DNA from: Gonatopus flavifemur
Taxonomy: Eukaryota; Arthropoda; Insecta; Hymenoptera; Dryinidae
Length of the DNA: 64,000 bases
Direction: 5' to 3'
NCBI GenBank assembly: GCA_018340375.1
Contig: JAFFJZ010000020.1
Coordinates: forward strand, 1,426,001-1,490,000
Of this stretch, positions 1 to 10,079 are shown one piece after another. The notes beneath the pieces are model-generated. The model had not been told where the DNA came from. It saw nothing but the letters and a program-made list of their open reading frames with translations, and ran no database searches. Within the stretch, counting starts at the first letter, position 1. Every line of letters starts with the position of its first letter. Both the position numbers and the translations under genes were made by a program.

Positions 1-628
1 ACGAAGGTCTAAAGAACGTTCAATAGTGGTACATTCAACATCTGGACATTCGATGGTGCACTAAACGTTCACTGAACGTAAATGTACGTCCTATCAATCT
101 AAATCTCACTTGAGAGGTATGTGTTCTGTTGGAGGTGTGAGGAATTTTCTCGATGTATCAAATCACTGCAGCAAAATAGTGCAACATTTCAATCATTGGA
201 ATACTGCAACTCCCCTAACAGCACAATGTGTCTCTGGGACATTTCCTGAACGTTCTGAAAACCTCTCCTGCGTTCTATAAACCTTCCATAAACGTTCCAG
301 TGGCACGTTGTGCTGTCTGGGTCCAGGTTCTGTTGAAAAACAAAATCAGCTGAACTTTGAGAGCTTCAATCAGTCATCAGAAAGGAATCAGAATTACGTA
401 CAAAATATCGATGAATATCATCTTACCGAAGTCAGAATCTAGGTTTATATTCGGAGGACACCCTTTAATCCTAGATGTTGATTATTTCCCATTTTGTAAA
501 GGTCCTTCGAAGATTCTTCATCATTAGAAAATCTTTGAGACCTATTGAACTTGGAAATATATTATTTAATAAAACAATAATTATATATGTACTGTTTGTA
601 CACTGGCAACAGTTATTATCCGTGAATG
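1..628. other. No gene recognised; AT-rich repeat-like DNA
   Basis: No open frame resembles a known protein. Phrases such as 'aacgttc' recur, and the style resembles the sequence near 47,760-47,880, which suggests dispersed repeat DNA. Nothing more can be supported. Confidence 0.5.
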
Positions 629-738
629 ACTACGTATTACCCGTATTACCCGTATTACCCGTATTACCCGTATTACCTGTATTACTCGTATTACCCGTAT
701 TACCTGTATTACCCGTATCGCCCGTATTATCCGAGTAA
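629..738. repeat. 9-bp minisatellite (CGTATTACC)n
   Basis: About twelve head-to-tail copies of a 9-bp unit, CGTATTACC with minor variants, are visible. Because the period is a multiple of three, both strands read open: (Val-Leu-Pro)n on plus and (Val-Ile-Arg)n on minus. These short frames are artefacts of the repeat. The array fades into degenerate 'actcgtataaccgggtatc' units up to about 815. Confidence 0.9.
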
Positions 739-815
739 TTTGCACTGTTGACCCGAGTACCCGGGTATCACTCGTATAACCGGGTATCACTCGAGTACAC
801 GGGCACTCGGGTTGT

Positions 816-1575
816 GAGAACACCAGTTAAATATTTCGTTATTAGGGTTGTTGAACATTTTTTGAACCTCAAAATGTCTATGCAATTGTCAGATGTTCAT
901 TGAATTCACATTGAATGTTTCGCAGCCATCTTATTCTCTTTTGGTATGTACTACAGCTACAACCAGAGGGCTCCGCCCCCTGACTGCTTCGCTTCGCTCA
1001 TTTTGAATGGATCGTAGCCCGCATATGCTCGCTCCGCTCGCATTCTGAACAATTCAGACATCCGGGGATATATGGGAAGGCACTCATCGGTTTTTCACTC
1101 AATCGAGAAACTTTGTGAATGACTTTGTAATATTCAGAGAGCCTGAAACTTATTGCCTACCATTCTTTATACCATCTCCACATGATTCAAGAACATGTGA
1201 CTGGAGAACGGCAGGATGTCAACTGTCCTGGTGGAAATAAAGCCTGAAAGCGCGGAGAAAGCGTAAGCTAGAAGTCATTTGAGCGTAATAAGCGTAACGA
1301 AGAGTTATGTAGGCGGGATTCAGGAATGAAATGGAATATTTTCAGGCTTCATTTGTTTCAATAGCTTCTTCCTTCACTTTTGGATACTCACTAGTGCGCA
1401 GTTGTCATAACGTCAACCAGCTCTCGAAGAGTCTTCGGATGCAGTAAAGCTTACACGGGAAGATCAAAATTATTATTTCCTTCCAACACTTGAGCCCAAA
1501 TTTTGATTCAGCACCCTTGAAAATCCCAAAAACGGTTGTTGCATATAACAATATGATTTTGTTCATTAGAGCCAG
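816..1575. other. No gene recognised
   Basis: Only short unmatched frames occur. A GC-rich patch near 970-1,050 repeats 'gctccgc' and 'cgcttcgct' phrases. I see no coding, RNA or clear element structure. Confidence 0.45.
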
Positions 1576-1909
1576 AATGACTGGACTCACGTGTGCCATA
1601 TTGGATTCGCCATCTTGAATTCGTTTTTTGACGTCAGATCTGGATTCCTCACCGTCCAAAACTCCTAGAACCCATGTTCCAAATTAATCCGTCCACAAAT
1701 GCGAAGTTGACTAAATTCACGTCCGCCATCTTGGAATGCCATCTTGAATTCGTTTTCCGACGTCAGATTCGAATTCCTCACACTCCACAACCCCGAAGAC
1801 CCATGTTTTATATAAATCTGTTCACGGATGCGAAATTGACTAGATTTACATCCGCTATCAGGATTTTGGGATTTGAGCCCCTTGAACCCATGTTCCATAC
1901 AAATCTGTC
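1576..1909. repeat. Diverged satellite-like array, left part
   Basis: Units of roughly 140 bp contain 'gccatcttgaattcg', 'gacgtcagat' and 'cccatgttccatataaatctg' in the same order, repeated with substantial divergence. The same unit resumes at 5,288 on the far side of the RTE element, so the retrotransposon inserted into a pre-existing tandem array. A related 'gccatattg' repeat is found at 8,820-9,190. Confidence 0.7.
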
Positions 1910-4900
1910 AATCATCATCATCATGAAGGAATCAGTCTTATGACTGGTCTGATGGAATCCTCCAACTCTGTCTATTATCCGCGAACCGCTTAATTTCTGC
2001 ATATCTACGGCAACCCTTATCTTGTATAATTTGCTTCATATAACTCAATCTAGGTCTACCTCTTCGAGTTTTACCATCCATTTTTCCTTCCAATATTGTT
2101 TTCAATAAGCTATCATGCCTCAATGTGTGTCCTATCAGATTACTTCTTCTTTTCACGACCTGTCTCAAGAGACTTCTTTTTTCATTTACCTTCTCAAGTA
2201 CTTCTTCATTTCTTACTTTCTCTATCCACTTTATTCTGAGCATCTTTCTATAACACCACATTTCAAAAGCTTCAAGTCTTTGTTGGTCCGTTTTTCCAAT
2301 TGTCCAAGTTTCGCAACCATATGATGCTGTGCTCCAAACGTAACTCTTCAAGAATTTCTTCCTTACTGCTAAGCTAATATTCTTCGAACATAGTAACTGT
2401 TTCTTTTGGTGGAAGGCCTGTTTCCCTTGTGCTATTCTTGCTCTTATATCTCTTTCGCTTTTACCGTTTTCTGTAACTATGCTCCCTAGATATTCGAATT
2501 CTTTGACTTGCTGAATTGTCTCTGCATCTATTTTGATTTTTGTTCTTCTTGATGTGTTCGCTGTTGTACAAATCATGAATTTTGTTTTGTCCTTATTTAT
2601 ATTCTTACAATATTTGTCTAGTAATATTTTTTTCATAGTGTTGAGAGTATTTTATAACTCAGCACCACTCGTAGCTAATATAGCTATGTCATCCGCAAAT
2701 CTCAACATGCTTACATTTTCACCTTGAATCTGTAATTTCAATTGCACTTGTTCCTCCACTTTGTTCATCGCTTCTTCTATATACAAATTGAGAATCAATG
2801 GCGATAGGGAGCATCCTTGTCTCACCCCTCTTCTAATTTGTGCTTCTCCTTTTTGACCCTCTATTTCTATTATTGCGGTTTGATTCTTATATAATTCATA
2901 TATTATTCTCCTATCCCTGAAATTAATTCCTACCTTTCCCAAAATCGTGAACATCTTCTCCCAATCAACATTATCGAATGTTTTTTGTATATCTACAAAA
3001 CCTATATACGAAGACTTTTTTAACTCTAGACTTTTCTCTACTACTGTTCTCAGTGCTAATATTGCTTCTCGCGTTCCCATATTTTTCCTGAAACCGAACT
3101 GATCTTCTGCTAATCTACTCTCTATTTTATTCCCTATTCTCCTGTGTATGATTTTTGTCAGTATTTTCGAAGCATGTGAAGTTAAACTAATCGTTCTGTA
3201 GTTCTCGCATTTGTATGCTCCTTGTTTTTTTAGAATGATAACAATTTTATTCTTCCGGACTCTTTCGGTACTTCGCCTATTCCGTACATATCTCTGACCA
3301 ATTCAAACAGTGCGTCACGAGTTCCCTGACTGGAGTCTTTGATAAGGTGCGCACTTATGCCATCTGTTCCTGGCGCCTTATTATTTTTCAATTCTTTCAA
3401 AGCCCTGTCGAATTCTGATCTCAAAATTGAATCTCCCAATTCTTCTTCATCGACATCTTCCTCCCTCTCTAAGAATCCCATATTATCGCCTCCTTTAAAC
3501 AGATCTTCTAAATGATTAATCCATTGTTCTATTTTTTCCTCCGTTCTTATCAATTGTCTTCCTAGAGAATTTTCAATCTTACTGCTTCTAGATTTCAATT
3601 GTCCCAAAAATCTCTTAACACTCCCATATGCCTCATCAATTTTTCCTAAATGTAATCTCACTTCTATATCTTGACATTTCCCCTTCAACCATTGTTCTTT
3701 TGCTTTCCTTGATTCTCTGATTATTTTATTCCTCAGTGCTTTGTATGTCTGCTGATCTTGTTCACTATTCTTATTCTTGTATTTCCTCCTTTCATTAATT
3801 AAATCGAAAATTTCTTCTGTTATCCATGGTTTCTTAGGCTCTATCCCATCGTTCTTCAAAATTTAATCTGCACATTGCTCCATGTTCCTCTTCATATTTA
3901 TCCATCTACTCTCTATTTCCAAGTCTTCCTCTTGTCGATCCTCCAATTCTTCGTCCAACATCGCTTTGAATGCGTCTCGTGTTTTTCCTTGTTTGAGATC
4001 CTTCAAATTCCATCTTTTTCGCATTTTCCTTTTCTTTTTCAGAGCTTTGAATTTCAGAGAACATTTCATCAGCAACATCTTGTGATCACTATCTATATCC
4101 GCGCCTGGATAAGTTTTACAGCTTTTCACTTGGTTTCTAAATCTTTGTTTTACTAATATGTAATCAATTCGATATCTTGCTGTATCTCCTGGCATTTTCC
4201 AAGTATAGATTCTTCTTGGATGATCTTTGAATAATGTGTTGGTATTAACTATTTTATGACTCTCGCAGAATTCGATTAAACGTTGTCCTCTTTCATTTCT
4301 TTTTCCTAACGCAGAATCTCCTATTATGTTGGCCTCTTCTCCTTGCCCCACTACCGCATTCCAGTCGCCTATGATCATTCAATTTTCTTCTCCCTTCACA
4401 TATTCTATCACTTCTTCTATTTCATCGTACGTTTTTTCGATATCCTCCTCTGAGTATGCAGATGTGGGCATGTATACTTGGACTATAACAGTGTCTACCG
4501 GTTTTGTTCCAACTCTGACCATTATCACGCGTTCGCTATGTTGCAAATAATTTTCTATCCTATTCCCTACCCTTTCATGTATTATAATTCCCACACCTGC
4601 TTGACCATTCTTTGATCCTGTGTGAATGATTCTATAATCCCCACTCCAGAAATCCCCTTCTTGCGGCCATCTCATTTAACTAATTCCCATTACATCGATA
4701 CCCAATCTCTCCATTTCCAGTTTCAAATTTTCTAATTTTCCTGTTTGTCTCAGTGATCTCACATTCCACGCTCCGACTCGAAGAATGTTCTCTCTCTTCC
4801 CTATCTTCTTTGGGTTTCTATCTTGTTTGATGAGGTTCTCTCGAGCAGCCTCCACCCGGAGATCCGAACGGAAGGCTATTTTACCTCCGGAATATTTTAC

Positions 4901-5287
4901 CCGAGAGGACGCCATCATGTTGTTGTTGTTGCTTTTTTTTCAATAAATCAAAATTCAAAATTCCAGGTTTGGAGAAAAGATTTCATTCCCTCGGGAATAT
5001 TGAAAGATGTCAAGGAAGGTAGTTTCCCCTTGCTCTCCCTCCGTTTCTGCCGATGTTCCTGGCGTTGGGATGATTTAGTTGCTCTCAGTTTGTATCCTCC
5101 CTCTCGAGTAGTTTATTCCACCCAAAAAAGAGACTCAAATCTGAGATACTTATCCTCCCCACCACGTAAAGGAAGCAGATACTACCGAGGATGGATAAAA
5201 AGGATATCAAGGACAGGTATCAAGAATATCCCCCTAAAAGACCCGCAATCATCCCACGGGGAGGCCCGCAATCATCCCACGTGGAGG
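1910..5287 (-). mobile_element. RTE-type non-LTR retrotransposon, copy 1 (full-length, broken)
   Basis: The element lies on the minus strand. Its 5' end is at about 5,287 and its 3' end is at 1,910, where the minus strand finishes in a short (GAT)n tail, typical of RTE-clade elements. Copy 2 at 54,555-57,901 aligns along the whole length, including the 5' untranslated region with its 'cccgcaatcatcc' and 'cacggggagg' words. Copy 1 carries an extra duplication of that terminal word. It sits inside the satellite array (1,576-1,909 and 5,288-5,690). No convincing target-site duplication is visible, because the flanking array is itself repetitive. Confidence 0.85.
1938..4918 (-). pseudogene. RTE endonuclease-reverse transcriptase, frameshifted
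   Basis: The protein would nick target DNA and reverse-transcribe the element RNA. Segments in minus-strand order are as follows. 4,918-4,676 is the start of the apurinic-like endonuclease, with GAWNVRSL. 4,675-4,379 continues it, with EMRWPQEGDFWS-type sequence at the junction. 4,378-3,863 holds GDWNAVVGQ and the DSDHKML catalytic His motif. 3,859-3,230 is the linker and start of RT, with NNKAPGTDGI. 3,080-2,652 is the RT core, with GVRQGCSLSP and the catalytic FADDIAIL. 2,636-1,938 is the C-terminal region, with SYGCETWT. Stops and frameshifts separate every segment, so the copy is dead. The family is often annotated as 'craniofacial development protein 2-like' or 'endonuclease-reverse transcriptase'. 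Confidence 0.88.
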
Positions 5288-5690
5288 TTCGTGGACAAAT
5301 GTGTTCACGAATGCAAAAATGACTCAATTCACGTCCGCCATCTTGAATCCGTTTCTCGACGTCAGATCCGAATTCCTCACCCTTCGGAAGCCCTAGGACC
5401 GATGTTCCATATAAATCTGCCCACAAATGCGAGATTGACTGAATTCATGTCCGCATTTTGGATCCACTATCTTGAATTCAGGATTTGACCTCAGATTCGG
5501 ATTCAGCGACCTCAAAAACCCCTAGAGCTCATGTTTCATATAAATCTGTCCATGAATGCCAAAACGACTAATTTCACGTCCGTCATGTTGTATCCGCCAT
5601 ATTGAATTCGGGATTTGACTCCAGGATCGGATTCAGCACCCTGGAAAATCCCTGGGACCCATGTTTCATAATAATTCATCGATTCGAGCC
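5288..5690. repeat. Diverged satellite-like array, right part
   Basis: The ~140-bp units seen before 1,909 continue here, with 'gtccgccatcttgaatccg', 'gacgtcagatccg' and 'atataaatctgtcc' repeated about three times. It is the other half of the array split by the RTE insertion. Confidence 0.7.
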
Positions 5691-6243
5691 GAGATAACGA
5701 ATATTCAAAGACTGCGGAGATAATGATATATATTAGGGTGGAGTGAAAAACGAAAAAGTCTCTGAATCGAATCGTAATAGTGCGGGAAAGTTGCTACTCG
5801 TCGAGACAAACTCAGGAGAAAAAAAAATCTTGAAATCGGATGAGATCTTCAACTCGCGCATTTCGTTTAAAGTTTTTGAATTTCATCGAAAATTCAAGGA
5901 TATTTCAAAATATTCCAGGTTGCTTAATTATTGTCCGATCGAGCTAATTTTTGGTTTGTCGCATTATGTTGAGATTTTTAATGGAAAAAAAACATATCCC
6001 CCTCCTCCCTCCACGGGGAGGGGGTAATACAGAAAGCCTGCACGGGGTCATAAAGCACGTTTTCCTCTCAAATCACCCTAAATAGGTGTCGACGCCTTAC
6101 AGTTACATCGAAACAATTTCCGATGTATTATAGAATATCCTCATCGCTTCAATTATTATATGAACTGAAATTGCTTATGGGGCATAAACTCAATGGCTGC
6201 CATTCCTTACTTGTCTTTGCTAATTATCCAGTAGCACAGTAGA
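5691..6243. other. No gene recognised; possible repeat starting 'attagggtggagtg'
   Basis: A 94-residue plus frame at 5,743-6,027 has no recognisable domain and is Lys/Glu rich. The phrase 'tagggtggagtgaaaaacg' looks like the terminus of a dispersed repeat, but I cannot find a matching second end. A GC-rich 'cctccctccacggggaggggg' snap-back is near 6,002-6,025. Confidence 0.35.
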
Positions 6244-6551
6244 GTTGTATCGTCGCAGCATTATTGCAGACTGAGTGTCTTATAGAACATCCACACGCAC
6301 TTGTGTGCATTGCATGTATTTCTACATACACATTCTTGATTATCGGTTGTATCGTCGCAGCGTTATTGCAGACTGAGTGTCTTATAGAAAATCCACACGC
6401 ACTTGTGTGCATCGCATATATTTCCACCTACACATTCTTGATTATCTGTTGTATCGTCACAGCGTTATTACAGACTGAGTGTCTTATGAAAAATCCACAC
6501 GCACTGGTGTGCATCGCATATATTTCCACATACACATTCTTGATTATCGGT
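6244..6551. repeat. 102-bp tandem repeat, three copies
   Basis: Three consecutive copies begin with 'gttgtatcgtc' at about 6,244, 6,346 and 6,448, giving a 102-bp period. Each contains 'cagactgagtgtcttat', 'cacacgcac' and 'cacattcttgattatc'. The copies differ at several bases each. The period is a multiple of three, so open frames run through on both strands, but no protein family is suggested. Confidence 0.9.
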
Positions 6552-6920
6552 CATCAATGTCCCTGAGACGTGAAGACACGGCGTGTCCGTTCTTCGGGGC
6601 CCCAAGACCATTGCCGCTTTCCTTCCTCCCAACATCTGCGGATGTCGTGAGAGCTTTTCACCGGGAAAGATATAGACTGTGCTCCGGGAACTGTGATGTT
6701 CAATTTTTAGCTCAATTCGAAAAATAAATCGTCCGTGGTCATCAATTGAATTTTTCGAAGTAGAACGGTCTGTCAGAGTCCAATTTGAAAACTGTACATG
6801 TGTGATAAATGCAGCCTCCGTCAACTCACGTAGGTGCGCCGTGAATTTTGAACCACGACTGGGCACTGATCACATCCGTCCAGATAGCAGCTTGGGTGAG
6901 ACCCTTGACAAATGATTTGG

Positions 6921-7832
6921 TTAATATAGTCTTTGTAGTCCTGGAGAGTGTTCTGAATTCTTGGTCAACTTCTTAATGTCGATGGCCTCTAACGTCAATT
7001 TCACGTTTTGATGTATCACACCAACACAAACGTTGTGTGTGCCAGCAGCCCCTGGAAGAATACAATTCTTCGGTCTCAACTTCGTGAACGCACTGAAGCT
7101 GATGATATAGTCTGGATGTGTCTGTTTGAATATAACATACAGCTCTCTCAATTTCAATGATAACAGACGTTTTTGCTGCAGTTTGCGCTTCCCTTCAATA
7201 TTGACAGAGACAATATCCTTGATTCCAGGCATTATTCGACTGTTACTATCACTTTTATAAAATTCATGAACACTTTCACTCGTTTTTTCAGATAGTCTGT
7301 TACCTTCTTTTGCGATAGTATCAGGTAAAATTCCAGATGTCGATTTTACATCTTTCGATTTCGTTGCCAAGTAGCGTGTGGTATCAAATTCTTCCGCAAT
7401 TTTTCCCGCACTCCAAGACGAGGGTGCTATAGTGGGTATTTTCAATCTCAATGGATCAGTACCTTCTAAACTTGAAAACTTCTGTTTTAGCCCATCCAAG
7501 ATCTCTTCCAGTTCAATTTCTCTGGATGTTCGAGAATTGTCTACAACGCCACCAGGATTCTCAGACAATTCAACATTGATTTCAGGTGGGCTTCCGAGAT
7601 TGTCGATTTCCATATTATCCAACTCATTTGACGTATCACAATCTTGTGATACGATTGAGGAACTTTGTTTTACACATGTCATACATACCCTTGAATTCGG
7701 TGATAGATGAGGGAAATTTTTCATCATAACCTTCGATATTTTCCTGAGATTTTTGCTGACATGACTGGGTCTTTTGAAAGGATCGATGCATCGATCTGTT
7801 CGATATTCCACCTGCATGTTTGTTTGAACCAA
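6921..7832 (-). pseudogene. Transposase-like multicopy protein, N-terminal half (left arm)
   Basis: This is a 303-residue frame read leftwards. Residues ~50-56 contain CMTCVKQ, a possible zinc-binding Cys pair. The latter half carries a pattern I associate with a repeated arthropod gene family of unknown name: SRIMPGIKDIVSV, then QKRLLSLKLREL, then FSAFTKLRPKNC, then GTHNVCVGVIHQNVKL. The frame stops before the presumed catalytic half. The corresponding downstream part is on the opposite strand at 8,393-8,800 in the other copy. Repetition, truncation and inverted context suggest a transposon gene, but the superfamily is unresolved. A host-derived gene is unlikely. Confidence 0.6.
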
Positions 7833-8079
7833 GACTTCCTATTAACATTACAAAACTGTTACCACACAAAGTATTGAAGACGTGAAAACGTACAACGCGA
7901 ACGTGTGCAATGCAAAACATTCGACGATCGCAAATAGTGGTAACGATCTCTATCGACTGATGTTTTTTTGTTGAAAAAATTGACAATATTGTTACCATTA
8001 TCTGCGATCGTCGAATGTTTTGCATTGCCTACGTTCACGTTGTACGTTTTCACGTCTCCAATATCTCGTGTAGTGATAC

Positions 8080-8800
8080 TTTTGTAATGTTAATAGTAAA
8101 TCTTGGTTCGAACAAACATGCAGGATAAACATCGAACAGATCGAAGCACCAATCCTTCAAAAGACCCACTCATGCCGGCAGAAATCTCAGGAAGATATCG
8201 GAGGGAATGATGGAAAATTTCCCTCATCTATCACTGAATTCAAGGGTGTGTATGACAAGTGTAAAAAAAGTACCTCAATCGTATCGCAAGATTTTAATAC
8301 GTCAAATGAGTCAAATGATGATAAACTTCGGAAAATTCAATTGATGACCACGGACGATTTATTTTCAGAATTGAGCTAAAAATTGAACATCCTTAAATCT
8401 CATTCCTTCGGATCGAAACAACGGAGCCTTTGCATCAAAGAAAGGAAACAGAACCTATGCGATGGAAAAATGGTAGTGATGTTTGATTCCTCCGAACACT
8501 ACTCATATGTTTGTCAAGACGCTTCACAAGCATTCCACTTCAACAACGACCAGTTTTTCCGGGGATTTGCTATTAGAAGAAAGGGGACCACCTGGAACAT
8601 CAAATTTACGATTTTTGTTCAGATAGTCTCAAACGCAACACTCAAGCTGTTCGCGCCATTCAAATGTTACTAATCCCGGAAATTGTAGCTTACAGCAAGG
8701 AGCTGGAGGAAATAATTTATATTAGTGACAGCGCCAAACAACAGTCCAAAAATAAATTCCAGATCGCGAACTCGATCCACCACAAAGCAGATTCCAACAC
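8080..8800 (+). pseudogene. Transposase-like multicopy protein, right-arm copy with internal deletion
   Basis: The plus strand first repeats the N-terminal stretch of the 6,921-7,832 gene (about 8,100-8,330), with frameshifts. It then jumps across the deleted middle and continues into a C-terminal half: KQRSLCIKERKQ, MVVMFDSSEHYSYV, then QDASQAFHFNNDQ at about 8,400-8,560, and IYISDSAKQQSKNKF at about 8,718-8,765. 'FDSSEHYS' and 'YISDSAKQQSKN' look like acidic, DDE-type catalytic segments, but this is inference. Multiple frame changes make it non-functional. Confidence 0.6.
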
Positions 8801-8819
8801 AGAAGTTTGGAAAGCAAGC

Positions 8820-9190
8820 CCGGATTCATGTTCAGCGACACCGATAACCTTCAGGTACCGAATTTCACGGGAACCGGCAATGTTTCGGATTCCAAGTCCG
8901 CCATATTGGAACCGCCATATTGAATTTCGGGAAACCGAGCCTGGATTCATGTTCAGCGACCCCAATAACCCTCAGGTACTGGATTTGACGGGAATTGGCA
9001 ATGTTTCGGATTCCAAGTCCGCCATATTGGAATCGCCATATCGAATTTCTAAAAACCAACCCCGGATTCGTGTTCAGCGATCCCGAAAACCCTCATATAC
9101 CCATTTCTAGTGCAATTGGGAGAGTTCGATGTTTTAACCGCCATATTGGACCCGCCATTTGCAATTTCGTGAATTTCACTTCATACACGT
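8820..9190. repeat. Satellite-like repeat, ~120-bp units
   Basis: Three tandem units contain 'gccatattgga(a)ccgccatattgaatttc', 'ggattcatgttcagcgac' and 'aatgtttcggattcc'. They resemble the 1,576-1,909 and 5,288-5,690 arrays in wording, so a shared dispersed satellite family is likely. A further weak unit follows at about 9,295-9,330. Confidence 0.7.
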
Positions 9191-9467
9191 AAATCAGTAG
9201 GCACACGACTATGGTCAGCAATGATAATAACGCTTCGCAGAGCACTCTCCGTGCTCCTATATTGGATTTTAGTGGTTCTGACTCTGACTTCTTCGCGTTT
9301 CAGCCGCCATATTGGCAAACTCGGGGCTTGAATCAAAAAACACCAGTGGGCATAGAAAAATAGAGACTTCAACGAAAATTTCGCATATTCTTTCAGATTT
9401 TCATCCTCAAAAACAAAATGTGCAGGGGGGGGTGGCTGATTTCACAAATAATGCCCCATGTATATAT
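9191..9467. other. No gene recognised
   Basis: There are short frames only, with no recognisable domain. Related 'cgccatattggc' wording at 9,302-9,316 suggests degraded repeat DNA. Confidence 0.4.
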
Positions 9468-9608
9468 GTGGTCACAGATTTGAAACGCCGACCTCACTCA
9501 CACGAACCTAACAGTATATACATGTGAGGACATGTACGTATCACATGTTCACATGCATGTACCGTTGGGTCTGTATGAGTGAACGTCGGCGTTTCGGATC
9601 TCTGACCA
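9468..9608. mobile_element. Hairpin MITE
   Basis: 'gtggtcacagatttgaaacg' at the left is an imperfect inverted copy of 'cgtttcggatctctgaccac' at the right. The pairing continues inward through 'ccgacctcactcac' against 'gagtgaacgtcgg'. Flanking (TA)n tracts hide any target-site duplication. It has no coding capacity and is probably a non-autonomous hAT-like element. Confidence 0.65.
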
Positions 9609-9720
9609 CTGATATATATATGCAGCGGAGAAAATTTTCTGCTACATTACCTATTTTGTCAGGAAAAAATTTATAGAAAAAAGAAGTACTCATCCGATTG
9701 CAATGAAAAAAATGATCCTT

Positions 9721-10079
9721 AGGGAAAGGTTTGAAGAAGGTCCTCTCTAAATTTCATTCAATTTGGTCCACTCGATGCAGAGTTGTCCCAAATACAGACG
9801 GGCAGACATACATACGGACAACCCCACGGATTATCAATCAGTATTGCATGAAATGGAAAACTATCCAACTTCCAATTGGATTACTCGGATATTTTAGAAG
9901 ATACGGTCAGAGCGCACGATGGCGAGTGCAATAGTCACTCTGTGCTGGTATACTACGTGCTTTGCTGGTACACTGAGTGCACAAAAAAATGGTATCTCGG
10001 AAAGGGTTCCAAGGAAGTCCCCTATAAATTTCAATCCATTTCGTTCACTTCCTCCAGAGCTATCTCACATACACTCTAA
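9721..10079. repeat. Tandem dispersed-repeat units that hosted the Gypsy insertion
   Basis: One unit runs from about 9,721 to 9,985 ('ggaaaggtttgaagaagg ... caaccccacggattatcaatc ... tgctggtatac'). A second, diverged unit starts at about 9,993 ('ggaaagggttccaaggaag') and is interrupted at 10,079 by the Gypsy LTR. Its missing remainder ('acaaccccacggattatcaatc') resumes at 44,503, directly after the other LTR. This shows that the sequences outside the two LTRs were once contiguous. Confidence 0.75.

Larger units (their letters stand above)
6696..8800. mobile_element. Head-to-head duplicated, internally deleted transposon remnant
   Basis: Two copies of one element face away from a centre near 7,970. 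The palindrome core is 'cattcgacgatcgca' (about 7,918-7,932) against 'tgcgatcgtcgaatg' (about 8,000-8,015). Sequence at 7,620-7,960 reappears inverted at about 7,985-8,330, and 6,696-6,760 reappears inverted at 8,326-8,392. The left arm keeps about 860 bp (6,760-7,620) that the right arm has lost. The right arm continues into a later part of the same coding region that is missing from the left. Confidence 0.8.

Noticed and set aside
475..823. Open frames of Val-Leu-Pro and Val-Ile-Arg repeats
   Set aside because: They are both translations of the 9-bp minisatellite, and a period divisible by three keeps all frames open.
6264..6566. 100-residue repetitive plus frame with hydrophobic repeats
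   Set aside because: Explained by the 102-bp tandem repeat. The opposite strand is open too, and no start context or homology was seen.
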